Positions 1-9,108 of a stretch of DNA of 64,000 bases are shown here, piece after piece. Made by a program: the position numbers and the translations under genes. The notes below the pieces were generated by a model that saw nothing but the letters and a program-made list of their open reading frames with translations, was not told the origin of the DNA and made no database searches. The DNA is from Myxococcales bacterium. Lineage in GTDB: Bacteria; Lernaellota; Lernaellaia; Lernaellales; Lernaellaceae. Where the stretch lies: the NCBI GenBank assembly GCA_012517325.1, contig JAAYVF010000100.1:1-64000 (forward strand). The letters are read 5' to 3'. Numbering within the stretch: position 1 is the stretch's first letter; each line of letters begins with the position of its first letter.

Positions 1-130
1 AAAGCCCGATGCAAAACGGAAAATCGAAAGGGAACAACCAACTGGACGTGGGTCTATCAGGCCTCGGCTCCGAACTCTACGTAACCAAGGGGACATTTTT
101 GCTGCACAGTTAAGGGGACATATTGCCTAA
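1..130 (+). other. window edge, possible 3' end of an upstream gene
   Basis: Two forward frames are open from the left edge. One stops at 111-113 and the other, rich in Lys and Arg, stops at 128-130. Neither gives a product I recognise, and each is too short to choose between on codon usage. This stretch may be the tail of a gene or the end of a mobile element, since it contains the repeats at 87-121. Confidence 0.25.
87..121. repeat. pair of AAGGGGACAT direct repeats
   Basis: The ten-base word AAGGGGACAT occurs at 87-96 and again at 112-121, 25 bp apart. I associate paired words of this kind with the flanks of transposase or integrase genes in environmental genomes, but no such gene is visible. 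A remnant of a mobile element lying left of the window is inferred only. Confidence 0.4.
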
Positions 131-155
131 GTATAAACAGAAGAAAACGACCCGG

Positions 156-186
156 TTGACAGCTTCCGCCGGGCGGCATTACCTAT
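156..186 (+). promoter_or_regulatory. predicted sigma70-type promoter
   Basis: A perfect TTGACA lies at 156-161. A weaker -10 candidate (TACCTA or CCTAT) follows at 180-186 with an 18-19 bp spacer. An ATG at 185 would sit inside the -10 element, so the position favours the ATG at 215 as the start of the next gene. Confidence 0.45.
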
Positions 187-214
187 GGGCAAACAATCGC
201 GGAAGGCCGATCGC

Positions 215-664
215 ATGCCGAAGCGCACAACCGGGTATTTTCTCGCGCTGCTGGCGCTGAGCTTTTTCCTTTTGGGTATGGGCGATATGGGCGCGGGAAG
301 CGAGAAAACCCCTCGCCGCCCCCAGGAAAATTTCACCGCGACCGTCACCGACCGTTCGCAGAACAAACTGGCGGTCACGCACGTGCATTGCGAAGGTAAA
401 ACCTCGATCAAGGGATACCTCGGCGAAATGCGCCTGACCCTCACGTTCGCTAAAATCAAACAAGTCGATTTCTCGCCGGCGACTTCCGGTTACGTGGACG
501 GGACCGTCCGCTTTCGCGACGGCGAACCGCGCGAATTTCGTTTCAAGAACCTGACGCGCTGCTACGGCGACGCCGACGTCGGCCAGTTGATGATTCGCCT
601 GCGCGACCTGAAACAGATCGTCTTTGACGACGCCAATCCCGCTGCGCCGGAAGCCGGCCAATAA
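215..664 (+). CDS. small exported protein of unknown function
   Basis: The 149-residue product starts with a basic stretch and a hydrophobic segment (about residues 5-20, Leu/Phe-rich), so it is probably exported or membrane anchored. The mature part is mixed beta-like sequence with two cysteines (in VHCEGK and TRCYGD) that could form a disulfide. I see no known motif. The ATG at 215 is chosen over 185 because GGAAGG stands nine bases upstream and because 185 overlaps the predicted -10 box. It lies 51 bp before an ABC export operon on the same strand and may be co-transcribed with it. Confidence 0.6.
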   Translation: MPKRTTGYFLALLALSFFLLGMGDMGAGSEKTPRRPQENFTATVTDRSQNKLAVTHVHCEGKTSIKGYLGEMRLTLTFAKIKQVDFSPATSGYVDGTVRFRDGEPREFRFKNLTRCYGDADVGQLMIRLRDLKQIVFDDANPAAPEAGQ

Positions 665-715
665 CTCAATCGCACCGCGACCGATCGGTAAACGACAGAA
701 GGAAACCGACGCGAA

Positions 716-1999
716 ATGAAGAAGAACAATACCCGCAAACGCAAGATCATTTGGCTGATCGTGGCGTTGGCGATCGCGGCGATCATCGGCGTCGTGATCT
801 ACGTCTCGAGCGGCGAAAAAGCCGTTAAAGTGCAAAGCGACAAGGTGACCAAGGGCGAATTGTCGCAGGTCGTTTCCGCCTCGGGCCACGTCAATCCGGC
901 GATCAAGGTGGAGATCAGCGCCAATATTTCCGGTGAAATCCAGAAGATTCACGTTCGCGAGGGCGACGCGGTGGCCAAGGGACAGATTCTCGTCGAACTG
1001 GACAACCGGCGTTATCTGGCCACCAACGAGCAGTCCTCGGCGGCGCTCAAGGCTTCCAAAGCCCAACTGCGGCTGTCGGAAGCGCAACTGGAAATGGCCG
1101 AAAAGACTTTTCAGCGCCAGGAGGAGTTGCTGGCCAAGAAACTGACCACCAAGGAAGCGTTCGACAACGCCAAGACACAGCTTGACGTGGCGCGCGCCAG
1201 CCGGGACGCCACTCGCGACGCCATTCGCCAGGCCGAGGCCGGCCTCAACCTCAGCGCCGACGAACTCGGCAAGACCACCATCCGTTCGCCGATGGAAGGC
1301 GTCGTCACCCGCCTGCAGAAGGAAGAAGGCGAGATCGCCATCGGCAGCACCCTGACCCGCGACGTGATCATGGTGATCGCCGATCCGGGCCAGATGGTCG
1401 CCGAGGTGGAAGTGGATGAGGCGGACATCGTCAACGTGCGGCTGAGCAACGCGGCCAAGGTGGAAGTGGACGCTCTGCCCGGTGAGAAATTCGACAGCAA
1501 GGTCATCGAAATCGCCGGCGCCGCGACGGTGAACGAACTGGCGGCGCAGACCCAGCAGGACACGACGGTGACCTTTGCGGTGAAGGTGCTGCTGGAAGGC
1601 GACATCTCCAAAATCCGGCCAGGGATGAGTGCGACGGCCGATATCATCACCGAAACCAAACAAGACGTTTTTCAGGTGCCGATCCAATGCCTGACGATGC
1701 GCGACCCGGCGACCTTGGATAAAAAAGCGGAGCCCGCCAAAGGGAAACCGGGCGAGGACGCCGGCGCGGTGCTGGGCGACATCACCAAAATGAAGGAAGT
1801 GCTGTTCGCCATCGTCGACCACCGCGTCAAGCCGGTGTGGGTCGAAACCGGCATCAGCTCCGATACGCACTACGAAATTTCCGGCGAAGGGCTGACCGAA
1901 AACCTGGAAGTCGTCAGCGGCCCCTTCAAGACGCTCAACCGCGAATTGAAGCCCGGCGATCTGGTGGAAGTCGGCAAAGGCGAACCCGAAAAGAAATAA
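716..1999 (+). CDS. MacA/HlyD-type periplasmic adaptor of an ABC exporter
   Basis: This 427-residue protein has one N-terminal transmembrane helix (about 11-31). A lipoyl-like half motif follows (GEIQKIHVREGDAVAKGQ, about 70-88), then a coiled-coil hairpin rich in Ala, Gln and Glu (about 105-175). The second lipoyl half (TTIRSPMEGVV) and beta-barrel domains complete the order expected for a membrane fusion protein. Such proteins link an inner-membrane ABC pump to an outer-membrane channel. The ATPase and permease genes follow directly, with a 21-bp gap and then a 4-bp overlap, which supports a MacA-type role over an RND adaptor. No outer-membrane channel gene is nearby. Residues about 340-360 form a Lys/Pro/Gly-rich insert that is likely a flexible loop. 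Confidence 0.88.
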   Translation: MKKNNTRKRKIIWLIVALAIAAIIGVVIYVSSGEKAVKVQSDKVTKGELSQVVSASGHVNPAIKVEISANISGEIQKIHVREGDAVAKGQILVELDNRRYLATNEQSSAALKASKAQLRLSEAQLEMAEKTFQRQEELLAKKLTTKEAFDNAKTQLDVARASRDATRDAIRQAEAGLNLSADELGKTTIRSPMEGVVTRLQKEEGEIAIGSTLTRDVIMVIADPGQMVAEVEVDEADIVNVRLSNAAKVEVDALPGEKFDSKVIEIAGAATVNELAAQTQQDTTVTFAVKVLLEGDISKIRPGMSATADIITETKQDVFQVPIQCLTMRDPATLDKKAEPAKGKPGEDAGAVLGDITKMKEVLFAIVDHRVKPVWVETGISSDTHYEISGEGLTENLEVVSGPFKTLNRELKPGDLVEVGKGEPEKK

Positions 2000-2020
2000 G
2001 CGCCGGAAGCGAGGCGGCCC

Positions 2021-2709
<689 letters not shown>

Positions 2710-2713
<4 letters not shown>

Positions 2714-3927
2714 AACGTTTTACCGCCATCATCCGCATGTCGTTTCAGGCCCTGCGGGCCAATACCCTGCGCTCGCTGCTGACCACCCTGGGCATCGTCA
2801 TCGGCATCACCACGATCATCGCCATCGTCTCGATCGTCGAGGGGCTCAACGAATCCTTCAGCGACCAGCTCGCCAACCTGGGCAAGGGCGTACTGTACGT
2901 GCAGAAGTATCCCTGGGCCAACAACGACTGGCGCAAATTCCGCAATTTCCCCGACGTCACGATGAAGGAATACAACGCCATCCTCGCCGAAGCCCATTCG
3001 ATCGTCGCCAGCAGCCCGATCCGCGGCTCGCGCGAGACCGTCAAGTGGAGCAACCACAAGCTGGAAGGCGTGCAGGTCATGGGCGGCAACGAACAATACA
3101 CGACCATTCGCGCCGTCTATCCCTACCTCGGCCGCAATTTCACCGATCTGGACGCCAAGGCGGGCCGCTACGTCTGCCTGCTCGGCTACGACGTGGCGGA
3201 AAAGCTCTTCGGTCTGCGCGATCCGATCGGCCAACACATCCGCGTCGGCGGCACTTCGTTCGAAGTCCTCGGCGTCATGTCCAAGCGCGGCGATTTTTTC
3301 GATCAAAATCTCGACCAGTTCGTTCTTTTGCCCTATTCGACCTACACCAAGGTCATCAGCGAGGACCATCACGGTCTGTCGATCGCCATCAAAATCGACG
3401 ACCGGGTGCCGCTTTCGCAGGCCAAGGACGAATTGACCGGCATCATGCGCCGCGTGCGCAAACTACCCCTGACCGAGCCCGACAATTTCGCGATCAACGA
3501 AGTGGACGTCTTGCGCGACCTGTACAACAAGCTGACCGGCGGACTGTACGCAGCGATGTTCGCGGTGGCCGGCATTTCGCTGCTGGTCGGCGGCATCGGC
3601 ATCATGAACATCATGCTGGTGTCGGTGACGGAACGGACGCGCGAGATCGGCATCCGCAAGGCGCTCGGCGCCCGCCGGCGCTGGATCCTGTTCCAGTTTC
3701 TCTTCGAGGCGATGGTGATCGCCACGGCCGGCGGCGCCATCGGGGTTTTGTTCGGTTCGCTGGCCGCCCGGGCGATCGCGGCCTTCACTCCGTTGCCGGC
3801 GGTGGTGAAGACCTGGAGCGTGGTGGTCGGGCTGGTTTTTTCGAGCGGCGTCGGCATTTTCTTCGGGTTGTTCCCGGCGCGAGCCGCGGCCAAAAAAGAT
3901 CCGATCGAAGCCTTGCGTTACGAGTAA
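2710..3927 (+). CDS. ABC transporter permease, MacB/FtsX family
   Basis: This 405-residue permease has the MacB layout. One transmembrane helix lies near residues 20-42, followed by a large periplasmic domain (about 45-275). Three helices fill the C-terminal third, the first after [15 protein letters not shown]. The conserved FtsX-family stretch [20 protein letters not shown] is present, with the coupling motif GIRKALGA after it. In family members the periplasmic domain contacts the MacA-type adaptor and drives a mechanotransmission cycle. Unlike classical MacB, the ATPase is a separate gene (2021-2713). It ends the operon; I see no clear terminator before the promoter at 4031. Confidence 0.92.
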
Positions 3928-4030
3928 ATCGCCCGGTCCGGCCCCCTTTTGCACCGTATTAATAATAATCAGAAACATTCCACACAACCAAATTGTTATG
4001 CCGTGTCATTCCAACACGTTATCATCTGAT

Positions 4031-4059
4031 TTGACCCCCTGGCCATCGTCGCGTAGTAT
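4031..4059 (+). promoter_or_regulatory. predicted sigma70-type promoter
   Basis: TTGACC at 4031-4036 and TAGTAT at 4054-4059 are separated by exactly 17 bp. Transcription would begin near 4066, about 40 bases before the ATG at 4107, with GGAGG in between. It probably drives the operon 4107-8896. Confidence 0.55.
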
Positions 4060-4106
4060 GGCCGCCTGTCCCGGCTGGAAGCCGACATTTCGACGGAGGT
4101 ACCTCG

Positions 4107-6227
4107 ATGCGACCAGTGACTGTTTTCCTCGGCCTCGTGATTGGATTCCTGGCGATCGCCCTCGCGGTTCCGGCGGCGGCGAGCTACAAAGTCGGCCTGA
4201 CGCACGGCACGAACAAACACCGGCCGGAATTCGACTTTGACGCCCTGACGACTTACCACATTTACGCCGCGCAAAACGAATGGGAACCTTTTCAGGTACT
4301 CATCCGCAACGATGCGGCGGTGACGAACATCGATGTGGTGGTCGACGAATTCACTGGACCCGGCGCGGCGATCACCCAGATCGAGCCCTACCGCGTCGCC
4401 TACGTGCCGGTGACGATCGACACCATCAGCCAGAATCCGCCCGACCCGTCCAACGTCGGCATGTGGCCCGACGGCCTGGTGCCGTTCGTCGATCACTTCG
4501 TCGGCGAAACCCGCGACGGCGCGCCGTTCGACCTCGAGGCGGATTTCGCGCAGGCGGTGTTCGTCGACGTTTTCATCCCGGCCGATCAGACGCCCGGCGA
4601 CTACACCGCGACGGTCACCGTGACCGCCGACGGCCATGCCGACTGGACCGGCACCGTCACCTTGACGGTGTGGGATTTCGCCATCCCGACGGGCCTGTCG
4701 CTGGCCAGCATCTATCAATTCGGCGAAAACGCCGCCTACGAATTTCACCAGGCGCACGGCGGCGTGACGGATTTCGACACGCTGTGGTTGCGCTACATGC
4801 AGGAATTCGCCCGCCATCGCATTTCGATCAGCGATTCCTTTTCCAATCCGGGTTACGTCTGGAATTACGATACGTCCACCTTCGATTGGGACTGGTCCGC
4901 GTTCGACGCCAAATTCGGCCCGCTGTGGGACGGCACGTTCTATCGGCCCGGGTTCCAATTCACTTCCCTTCGCCTGCCCTATCCTCCCGGCGGCCGGCCC
5001 GGTGACGTGGCCGAGGAAGACTGGGAACGCGAATGGTGGGCCGGTTGGGCCGATCATTTCCGCGATCATGGCTGGACCGACATTCTCTTCCTGTACCTGC
5101 CCGACGAGCCGGACCCCAGCGAATATCCGGAACTGGCCGACTTGGCCGACAGGCTGCACAACGCCGATCCCGACTTGCGCGCAATGGTGACCGAGCAGAT
5201 CAACGACGTGCTCACCGATCACGTGGACATCTGGACGCCGGACGAGCCGCTCTTTTCCGATTCCCTGCCGTGGCCGCCCTATCCCGAGGCCTACGACGAA
5301 CGGCGCGCCGCCGGCGACACCACGTGGTGGTACAACTGCGTCAGCGCTTCGATGGGCATGGATTACGCCACGCACTTCGTCGATTACGAATCCACCCACA
5401 TGCGCATCTGGACCTGGCTGACCCGCCGCTACGGCTTCACCGGGATCCTCTTCTGGCACACCAATTGGTTGCTACCCGAGATCGATCCCTGGGTTTCGAT
5501 GTGGGCCGCGCAATTCTTCGTTCAAGGCGACGGCACGATCATCTACCCGGGAACGATCGACCACATTGGCGGCGAAACCGATATCCCGGTCGCCAGTCTG
5601 CGCATGAAATACCTGCGCGAGGCCATGGAAGATTACGAGTACTTCCATCTCCTCGATCAGCGCGGCGATGCCGAGTGGATGTCCGCGGTCGCCCGCACCG
5701 CGGCGCCGAAAACCTACCACTGGGAGAAGGATTGGAGCGTGCTGCTGGATTGGCGGCGTAAGGTCGCGGAAAAAATCCTCGGCGTGCTCGATGAGGATGC
5801 CCCGAATCCGCCCTCCGACCTGCAAGCCACGGCACAGGTCGAGGCGATCGCCGTCACCTGGACCAAGCCCGCCGCGGCCGACCTGGCCGGCTTCGAAATC
5901 TGGTACGGCCTGCATGAGAACGATTCCTTCTTCGGCGGCACCCTGGATGCCACGGCGACCGGCGCCGTCGTCAACGGCCTGCTGCCCGGCCGCGAATACC
6001 GCGTCTGGGCCAAGGCGTTCGACACCAACGGCAACCGGTCGGCGACCAGCGACGTGGTCACCGCCGTGCCGCTGGCCGACGAGGAAAGCGACGACGACAA
6101 CGACGACGACGCCAAGGGCGACGACGACGATAACGGTTCGACCGACCGCAACGGCGTTTCGGCCGATCCGCTCCCGGAGAACTCCGCCGATGACGACGCG
6201 GCTGCCGGCTGCGGCGGGTGGAGGTAA
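4107..6227 (+). CDS. secreted DUF4091-type glycosidase-like protein with FN3 domain and C-terminal Asp tract
   Basis: The 706-residue protein has a signal peptide (cleavage near residue 25, after VPAAA). A beta-rich N-terminal domain is followed by a TIM-barrel-like region with a LPDEP motif near 331. The segment REAMEDYEYFHLL near 504 is typical of DUF4091, a family related to GH123 N-acetylgalactosaminidases. A fibronectin type III domain (about 565-655) and an Asp/Asn-rich tract (about 657-690) follow. The protein ends AAAGCGGWR. No cysteine follows the signal peptide as in a lipoprotein, so the tail with its single cysteine may be the anchoring signal. GGAGG stands eight bases before the ATG. 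It is the first gene of a three-gene operon, with 3 bp to the next gene. Glycan hydrolysis is inferred from the fold. Confidence 0.78.
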   Translation: MRPVTVFLGLVIGFLAIALAVPAAASYKVGLTHGTNKHRPEFDFDALTTYHIYAAQNEWEPFQVLIRNDAAVTNIDVVVDEFTGPGAAITQIEPYRVAYVPVTIDTISQNPPDPSNVGMWPDGLVPFVDHFVGETRDGAPFDLEADFAQAVFVDVFIPADQTPGDYTATVTVTADGHADWTGTVTLTVWDFAIPTGLSLASIYQFGENAAYEFHQAHGGVTDFDTLWLRYMQEFARHRISISDSFSNPGYVWNYDTSTFDWDWSAFDAKFGPLWDGTFYRPGFQFTSLRLPYPPGGRPGDVAEEDWEREWWAGWADHFRDHGWTDILFLYLPDEPDPSEYPELADLADRLHNADPDLRAMVTEQINDVLTDHVDIWTPDEPLFSDSLPWPPYPEAYDERRAAGDTTWWYNCVSASMGMDYATHFVDYESTHMRIWTWLTRRYGFTGILFWHTNWLLPEIDPWVSMWAAQFFVQGDGTIIYPGTIDHIGGETDIPVASLRMKYLREAMEDYEYFHLLDQRGDAEWMSAVARTAAPKTYHWEKDWSVLLDWRRKVAEKILGVLDEDAPNPPSDLQATAQVEAIAVTWTKPAAADLAGFEIWYGLHENDSFFGGTLDATATGAVVNGLLPGREYRVWAKAFDTNGNRSATSDVVTAVPLADEESDDDNDDDAKGDDDDNGSTDRNGVSADPLPENSADDDAAAGCGGWR

Positions 6228-6230
6228 GCC

Positions 6231-7589
6231 ATGAACCACAATAAATCCTGGTTTCTGCTGTGCCTGCTCGGCTCGCTGCTCGCCCTGTGCCTGCTGCCCG
6301 GTTGCGATTGCGGCGACGATGACGACAACGACGACAACCAACCCGGCGATGACGACGACGCCTCGCCCGCCGACGACGACAACGACGACGCCTCGCCGGA
6401 CGATGACGACGACGATGACGATGACGACGATAACGACGATAACGACGACGATGTGGTTTGCGACTACGCGAGCTACGATCCGTTGATCGACGAGGGCAAC
6501 GCGCTCCTGAGCGCCGGCGACAACGAAGCGGCCTACGGCGCCTACCACGAGGCCCTGGATTTGTGCCCCGACGAACCCGACGCCAAAATGGGGCTGCTGA
6601 TTTCCGACACCCAATGGTATCTGCAATTCATTTACCGGCTGATCGACTACATCATCAATTTCCCGGTGGCGGCCGACAAAGCCGACCCGAAAAGCATCGC
6701 TTCCATCTTTCAGGAACTGATCCGCGAACAGATGCTGCCGGTCACCGGCGAGATGATCGCCCTGGCCGACGATCTGCGCGCAAATCATCCGAAAGCGCGG
6801 TTCTTCATCGATCCGCTGCCGATGCTGCTGGTGGACGGCCACGCCGTGCTCGAAATGGCCGGCGAGTGGGATCTGGCCGATTTCGACAACGTCAAGGCCT
6901 TCGCGCAGATTCTGGAAGGCTTGTGGTACTTCCTGATCACCTACGATCTGCGCTTCGACCTGACGATCCTTTTCAACGCCGAACCGCCGGCCAGCCCGAC
7001 GACCGAGGAACTCATCCACTTTTATGCCGGCCTGTTGCTGGAGATTCTCGACGATCCGAACTACCCCGACTTTTTGACCTTCCTGGACGACGGCGCGGCG
7101 AATCTGGAAACCTCGGCGTTGCAGGCCGGCCGCGGCTTGATCGGCGTAGTGACGGCCTTCTACAGCATGCGCGAGGAAACCGACCCGCAGGAAGACGACA
7201 TCGCCGGGTACGTCGATGAAAACGGCAACGACCAATGGGACGAGGGCGAACCGTTCAAGGTGCCCTATTTCGGCGATCTGTGGCCGGAAGGCAACGTTTT
7301 CTTCGAGGATCTTTTCTACCTGATGAACGACCTGGGCGAGGCGTTTCTCGACACCGGCCCCGAGGACGTGCATCCCGCCAAACCCGATTGGTTCATGCTG
7401 AGCGACGTCAACTTCATTCTCGAATTCTTCGACGTGTTCGTGCCGGGCATCGCGCTGCCGGATATCTCCCTGCCGATCGGCCGCTTCTTCTATTCGCCGC
7501 CGGACGACGGCCTGCGCGGCGTCGTCCAAACCGTCGCGCAACTGCTCTACGATCTCACCGCGCCCGACGAAACGGAGGTGCTACCATGA
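6231..7589 (+). CDS. lipoprotein with long Asp/Asn tract and TPR-like helical domain
   Basis: The product has 452 residues. A lipobox (LLPGC, Cys at 25) is followed at once by about 50 residues that are almost all Asp and Asn with a few Ser, Pro and Ala. The globular part opens with YDPLIDEGNALLSAGDNEAAYGAYHEA, which reads as a tetratricopeptide hairpin. The rest looks helical with no known motif; a stretch DENGNDQWDEGEPF resembles an EF-hand-like calcium loop. It sits 3 bp after the DUF4091 gene and overlaps the next gene by 4 bp (ATGA), so the three are probably made together. Function unknown; a surface role is inferred from the anchor. Confidence 0.75.
   Translation: MNHNKSWFLLCLLGSLLALCLLPGCDCGDDDDNDDNQPGDDDDASPADDDNDDASPDDDDDDDDDDDNDDNDDDVVCDYASYDPLIDEGNALLSAGDNEAAYGAYHEALDLCPDEPDAKMGLLISDTQWYLQFIYRLIDYIINFPVAADKADPKSIASIFQELIREQMLPVTGEMIALADDLRANHPKARFFIDPLPMLLVDGHAVLEMAGEWDLADFDNVKAFAQILEGLWYFLITYDLRFDLTILFNAEPPASPTTEELIHFYAGLLLEILDDPNYPDFLTFLDDGAANLETSALQAGRGLIGVVTAFYSMREETDPQEDDIAGYVDENGNDQWDEGEPFKVPYFGDLWPEGNVFFEDLFYLMNDLGEAFLDTGPEDVHPAKPDWFMLSDVNFILEFFDVFVPGIALPDISLPIGRFFYSPPDDGLRGVVQTVAQLLYDLTAPDETEVLP
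6313..6454 (+). repeat. GAY-trinucleotide low-complexity tract encoding poly-Asp/Asn
   Basis: The reading frame is a near-continuous run of GAC, GAT and AAC codons. Synonymous codons are mixed, so the tract is not a simple slipped-strand microsatellite. This suggests selection on the acidic peptide as well as possible length variation. Comparable tracts occur at about 6081-6147, 10727-10806, 13645-13671, 46588-46692, 61656-61760 and 62985-63090. Confidence 0.75.
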
Positions 7590-8896
7590 AACGCCGGTTG
7601 CTTTTTCTGCTGATCGCCGCGCTCGGCGCCGGGCTTATCTCCTGCGCCGCCTCGAACGATGAAACCGTCGCCGACCACCCCGCCGCCGCGAGCCAGGCCG
7701 GCGATCCGGTCGCCCTCGACCACGGCGCCTCTGCCGGCGCCGACAACAACGGGGGCGGCAAGGTGTGCGAACCCGTCGCGCCGCCCGCGTTGCCGGAACC
7801 CGACATCGCGGATCCCTCGGTGGTGACGGTGGACGAGGACCTGTTTTTCCAGGTCGACGGCCAGCGCCTCTTCCCGATCGGCTTCTATTGGGCCCCCGAG
7901 GATTTGGCGGGGTTGCAGGCTTACAAGGAAGAAGGCTTCAACGTCGCGCTGGCGGGCGACGGCTGCTGCGAAGGCGACGAATTGCAAGCCCAGCTCGACA
8001 TTCTGGACAACGCCCAGCAAGCCGGCGTGTTCATCATTCTGCGCGTCTGGCGGCCGATGGACCAGGTGCTGACCCGGCCCGAGGAAGAGCTCGCCGCCGA
8101 ACTCGCCGCCCGCGATGTCTACGGCAGCCTGTTCGGCTGGTACACCTTCGACGAGCCCGGTATGGACGGCACCGACAAGACCGAGACCGCCCGCGCCCAC
8201 GAAGTGCTCACGACCAACGACCCCGATCACCTCGACCTGCTGGTCGACACGCCCTTCAACGACTTCAGCATGTACATGGACGATTGCTCGGTGTTCGGCA
8301 TCGACCCCTACCCGTCCGACTGGATGCCGCTCAGCTACGTCAAGGCGTCGCTGCTCGAGGCGCTGGACGCAGCCAACGGCGAAAAGCCGGTCATCGGCGT
8401 CCTGCAGGGCTTCAGTTGGGATGCCTACAACGGCATCGACTACGACGAATACCGGCCCAACGAGCGGGAGCTGCGCAACATGGCGTGGCAGTACATCGTG
8501 CTGGGCGCGCGCGGCCTGCTGCCCTGGAATTATTCCGCCGATTACGCCATCCGCGCCCAACCGGAAATCTGGGCCGACTTCCTCGAGACGGTCGGCGAGA
8601 TCAACGAACTGGCCGGCGTGATCCTGACCAAGGACGTCACGCTCGATCTGGCGCCCGAAGCCGACTTCCCGACCATGTTCGATTACGCGGTCAAACAGGA
8701 AGACACGGCCTCGTGGATCCTGACCGTCTCCACCAACGAGCGCCCGATGAAGGTAGGCCTGGACCTGTCGGCGCTGGGAACGGGCTTGTGCATCGTCGAT
8801 TACACGACCGGCGAGGTGTTCGTTCAGGATGAGAACGGCCGCATCGAGGTCAACTACGACTCGCTGCAAGCGCGCGTGTTGGAAGTGCTGGAATAG
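7586..8896 (+). CDS. lipoprotein with glycosidase-like TIM-barrel domain
   Basis: The 436-residue product starts at ATG 7586, preceded by GGAGGTG, and overlaps the upstream stop by 4 bp. The lipobox LISC puts the lipidated cysteine near residue 18. The body begins with GQRLFPIGFYWAPEDL, a lead-in seen in clan GH-A proteins. It continues through alternating strands and helices, including LFGWYTFDEPG (about 180-190), where the Asp-Glu pair occupies the usual place of the acid/base. A small beta domain closes the protein. Substrate and activity are inferred only. This lipoprotein lacks the Asp tract of its neighbours. A terminator follows at 8921. Confidence 0.72.
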   Translation: MKRRLLFLLIAALGAGLISCAASNDETVADHPAAASQAGDPVALDHGASAGADNNGGGKVCEPVAPPALPEPDIADPSVVTVDEDLFFQVDGQRLFPIGFYWAPEDLAGLQAYKEEGFNVALAGDGCCEGDELQAQLDILDNAQQAGVFIILRVWRPMDQVLTRPEEELAAELAARDVYGSLFGWYTFDEPGMDGTDKTETARAHEVLTTNDPDHLDLLVDTPFNDFSMYMDDCSVFGIDPYPSDWMPLSYVKASLLEALDAANGEKPVIGVLQGFSWDAYNGIDYDEYRPNERELRNMAWQYIVLGARGLLPWNYSADYAIRAQPEIWADFLETVGEINELAGVILTKDVTLDLAPEADFPTMFDYAVKQEDTASWILTVSTNERPMKVGLDLSALGTGLCIVDYTTGEVFVQDENGRIEVNYDSLQARVLEVLE

Positions 8897-8920
8897 GCCG
8901 CGACGCGAAAATTCCCCCGG

Positions 8921-8946
8921 CCCGGCCGCGCGGCCGGGCTTTTTTT
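8921..8946 (+). terminator. intrinsic terminator of the 4107-8896 operon
   Basis: CCCGGCCG (8921-8928) pairs perfectly with CGGCCGGG (8931-8938) around a 2-base loop, or with a wider loop. CT and a T run follow at 8939-8946. Confidence 0.88.
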
Positions 8947-8970
8947 ATCGATCCGCGACGCCAAAGAGAA

Positions 8971-8998
8971 CGGCAAGCCGTTTTGCAACGGCTTGCCG
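8971..8998 (-). terminator. probable terminator of the minus-strand hydrolase gene
   Basis: A perfect 12-bp inverted repeat (8971-8982 with 8987-8998, loop TTGC) lies downstream of the gene at 9109-10884. Read on the minus strand it is followed by TTCTCTTT, a modest T-rich run. Confidence 0.6.
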
Positions 8999-9108
8999 CG
9001 CAGGGAGAAAAGAGACCATTCACCGAGCCAGTGGGAGGTCGAGGAAGCCGGTCTCACAAAAAGAGCTTTTGGGCCCGGCCGGTCGGCCTTGAATTCCCGC
9101 TAGACATT

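Noticed and set aside
5472-7541. 689-residue minus-strand frame with long Val/Ile runs
   Set aside because: The Val/Ile runs are the antisense of the GAC/GAT tracts. They are not a membrane protein.
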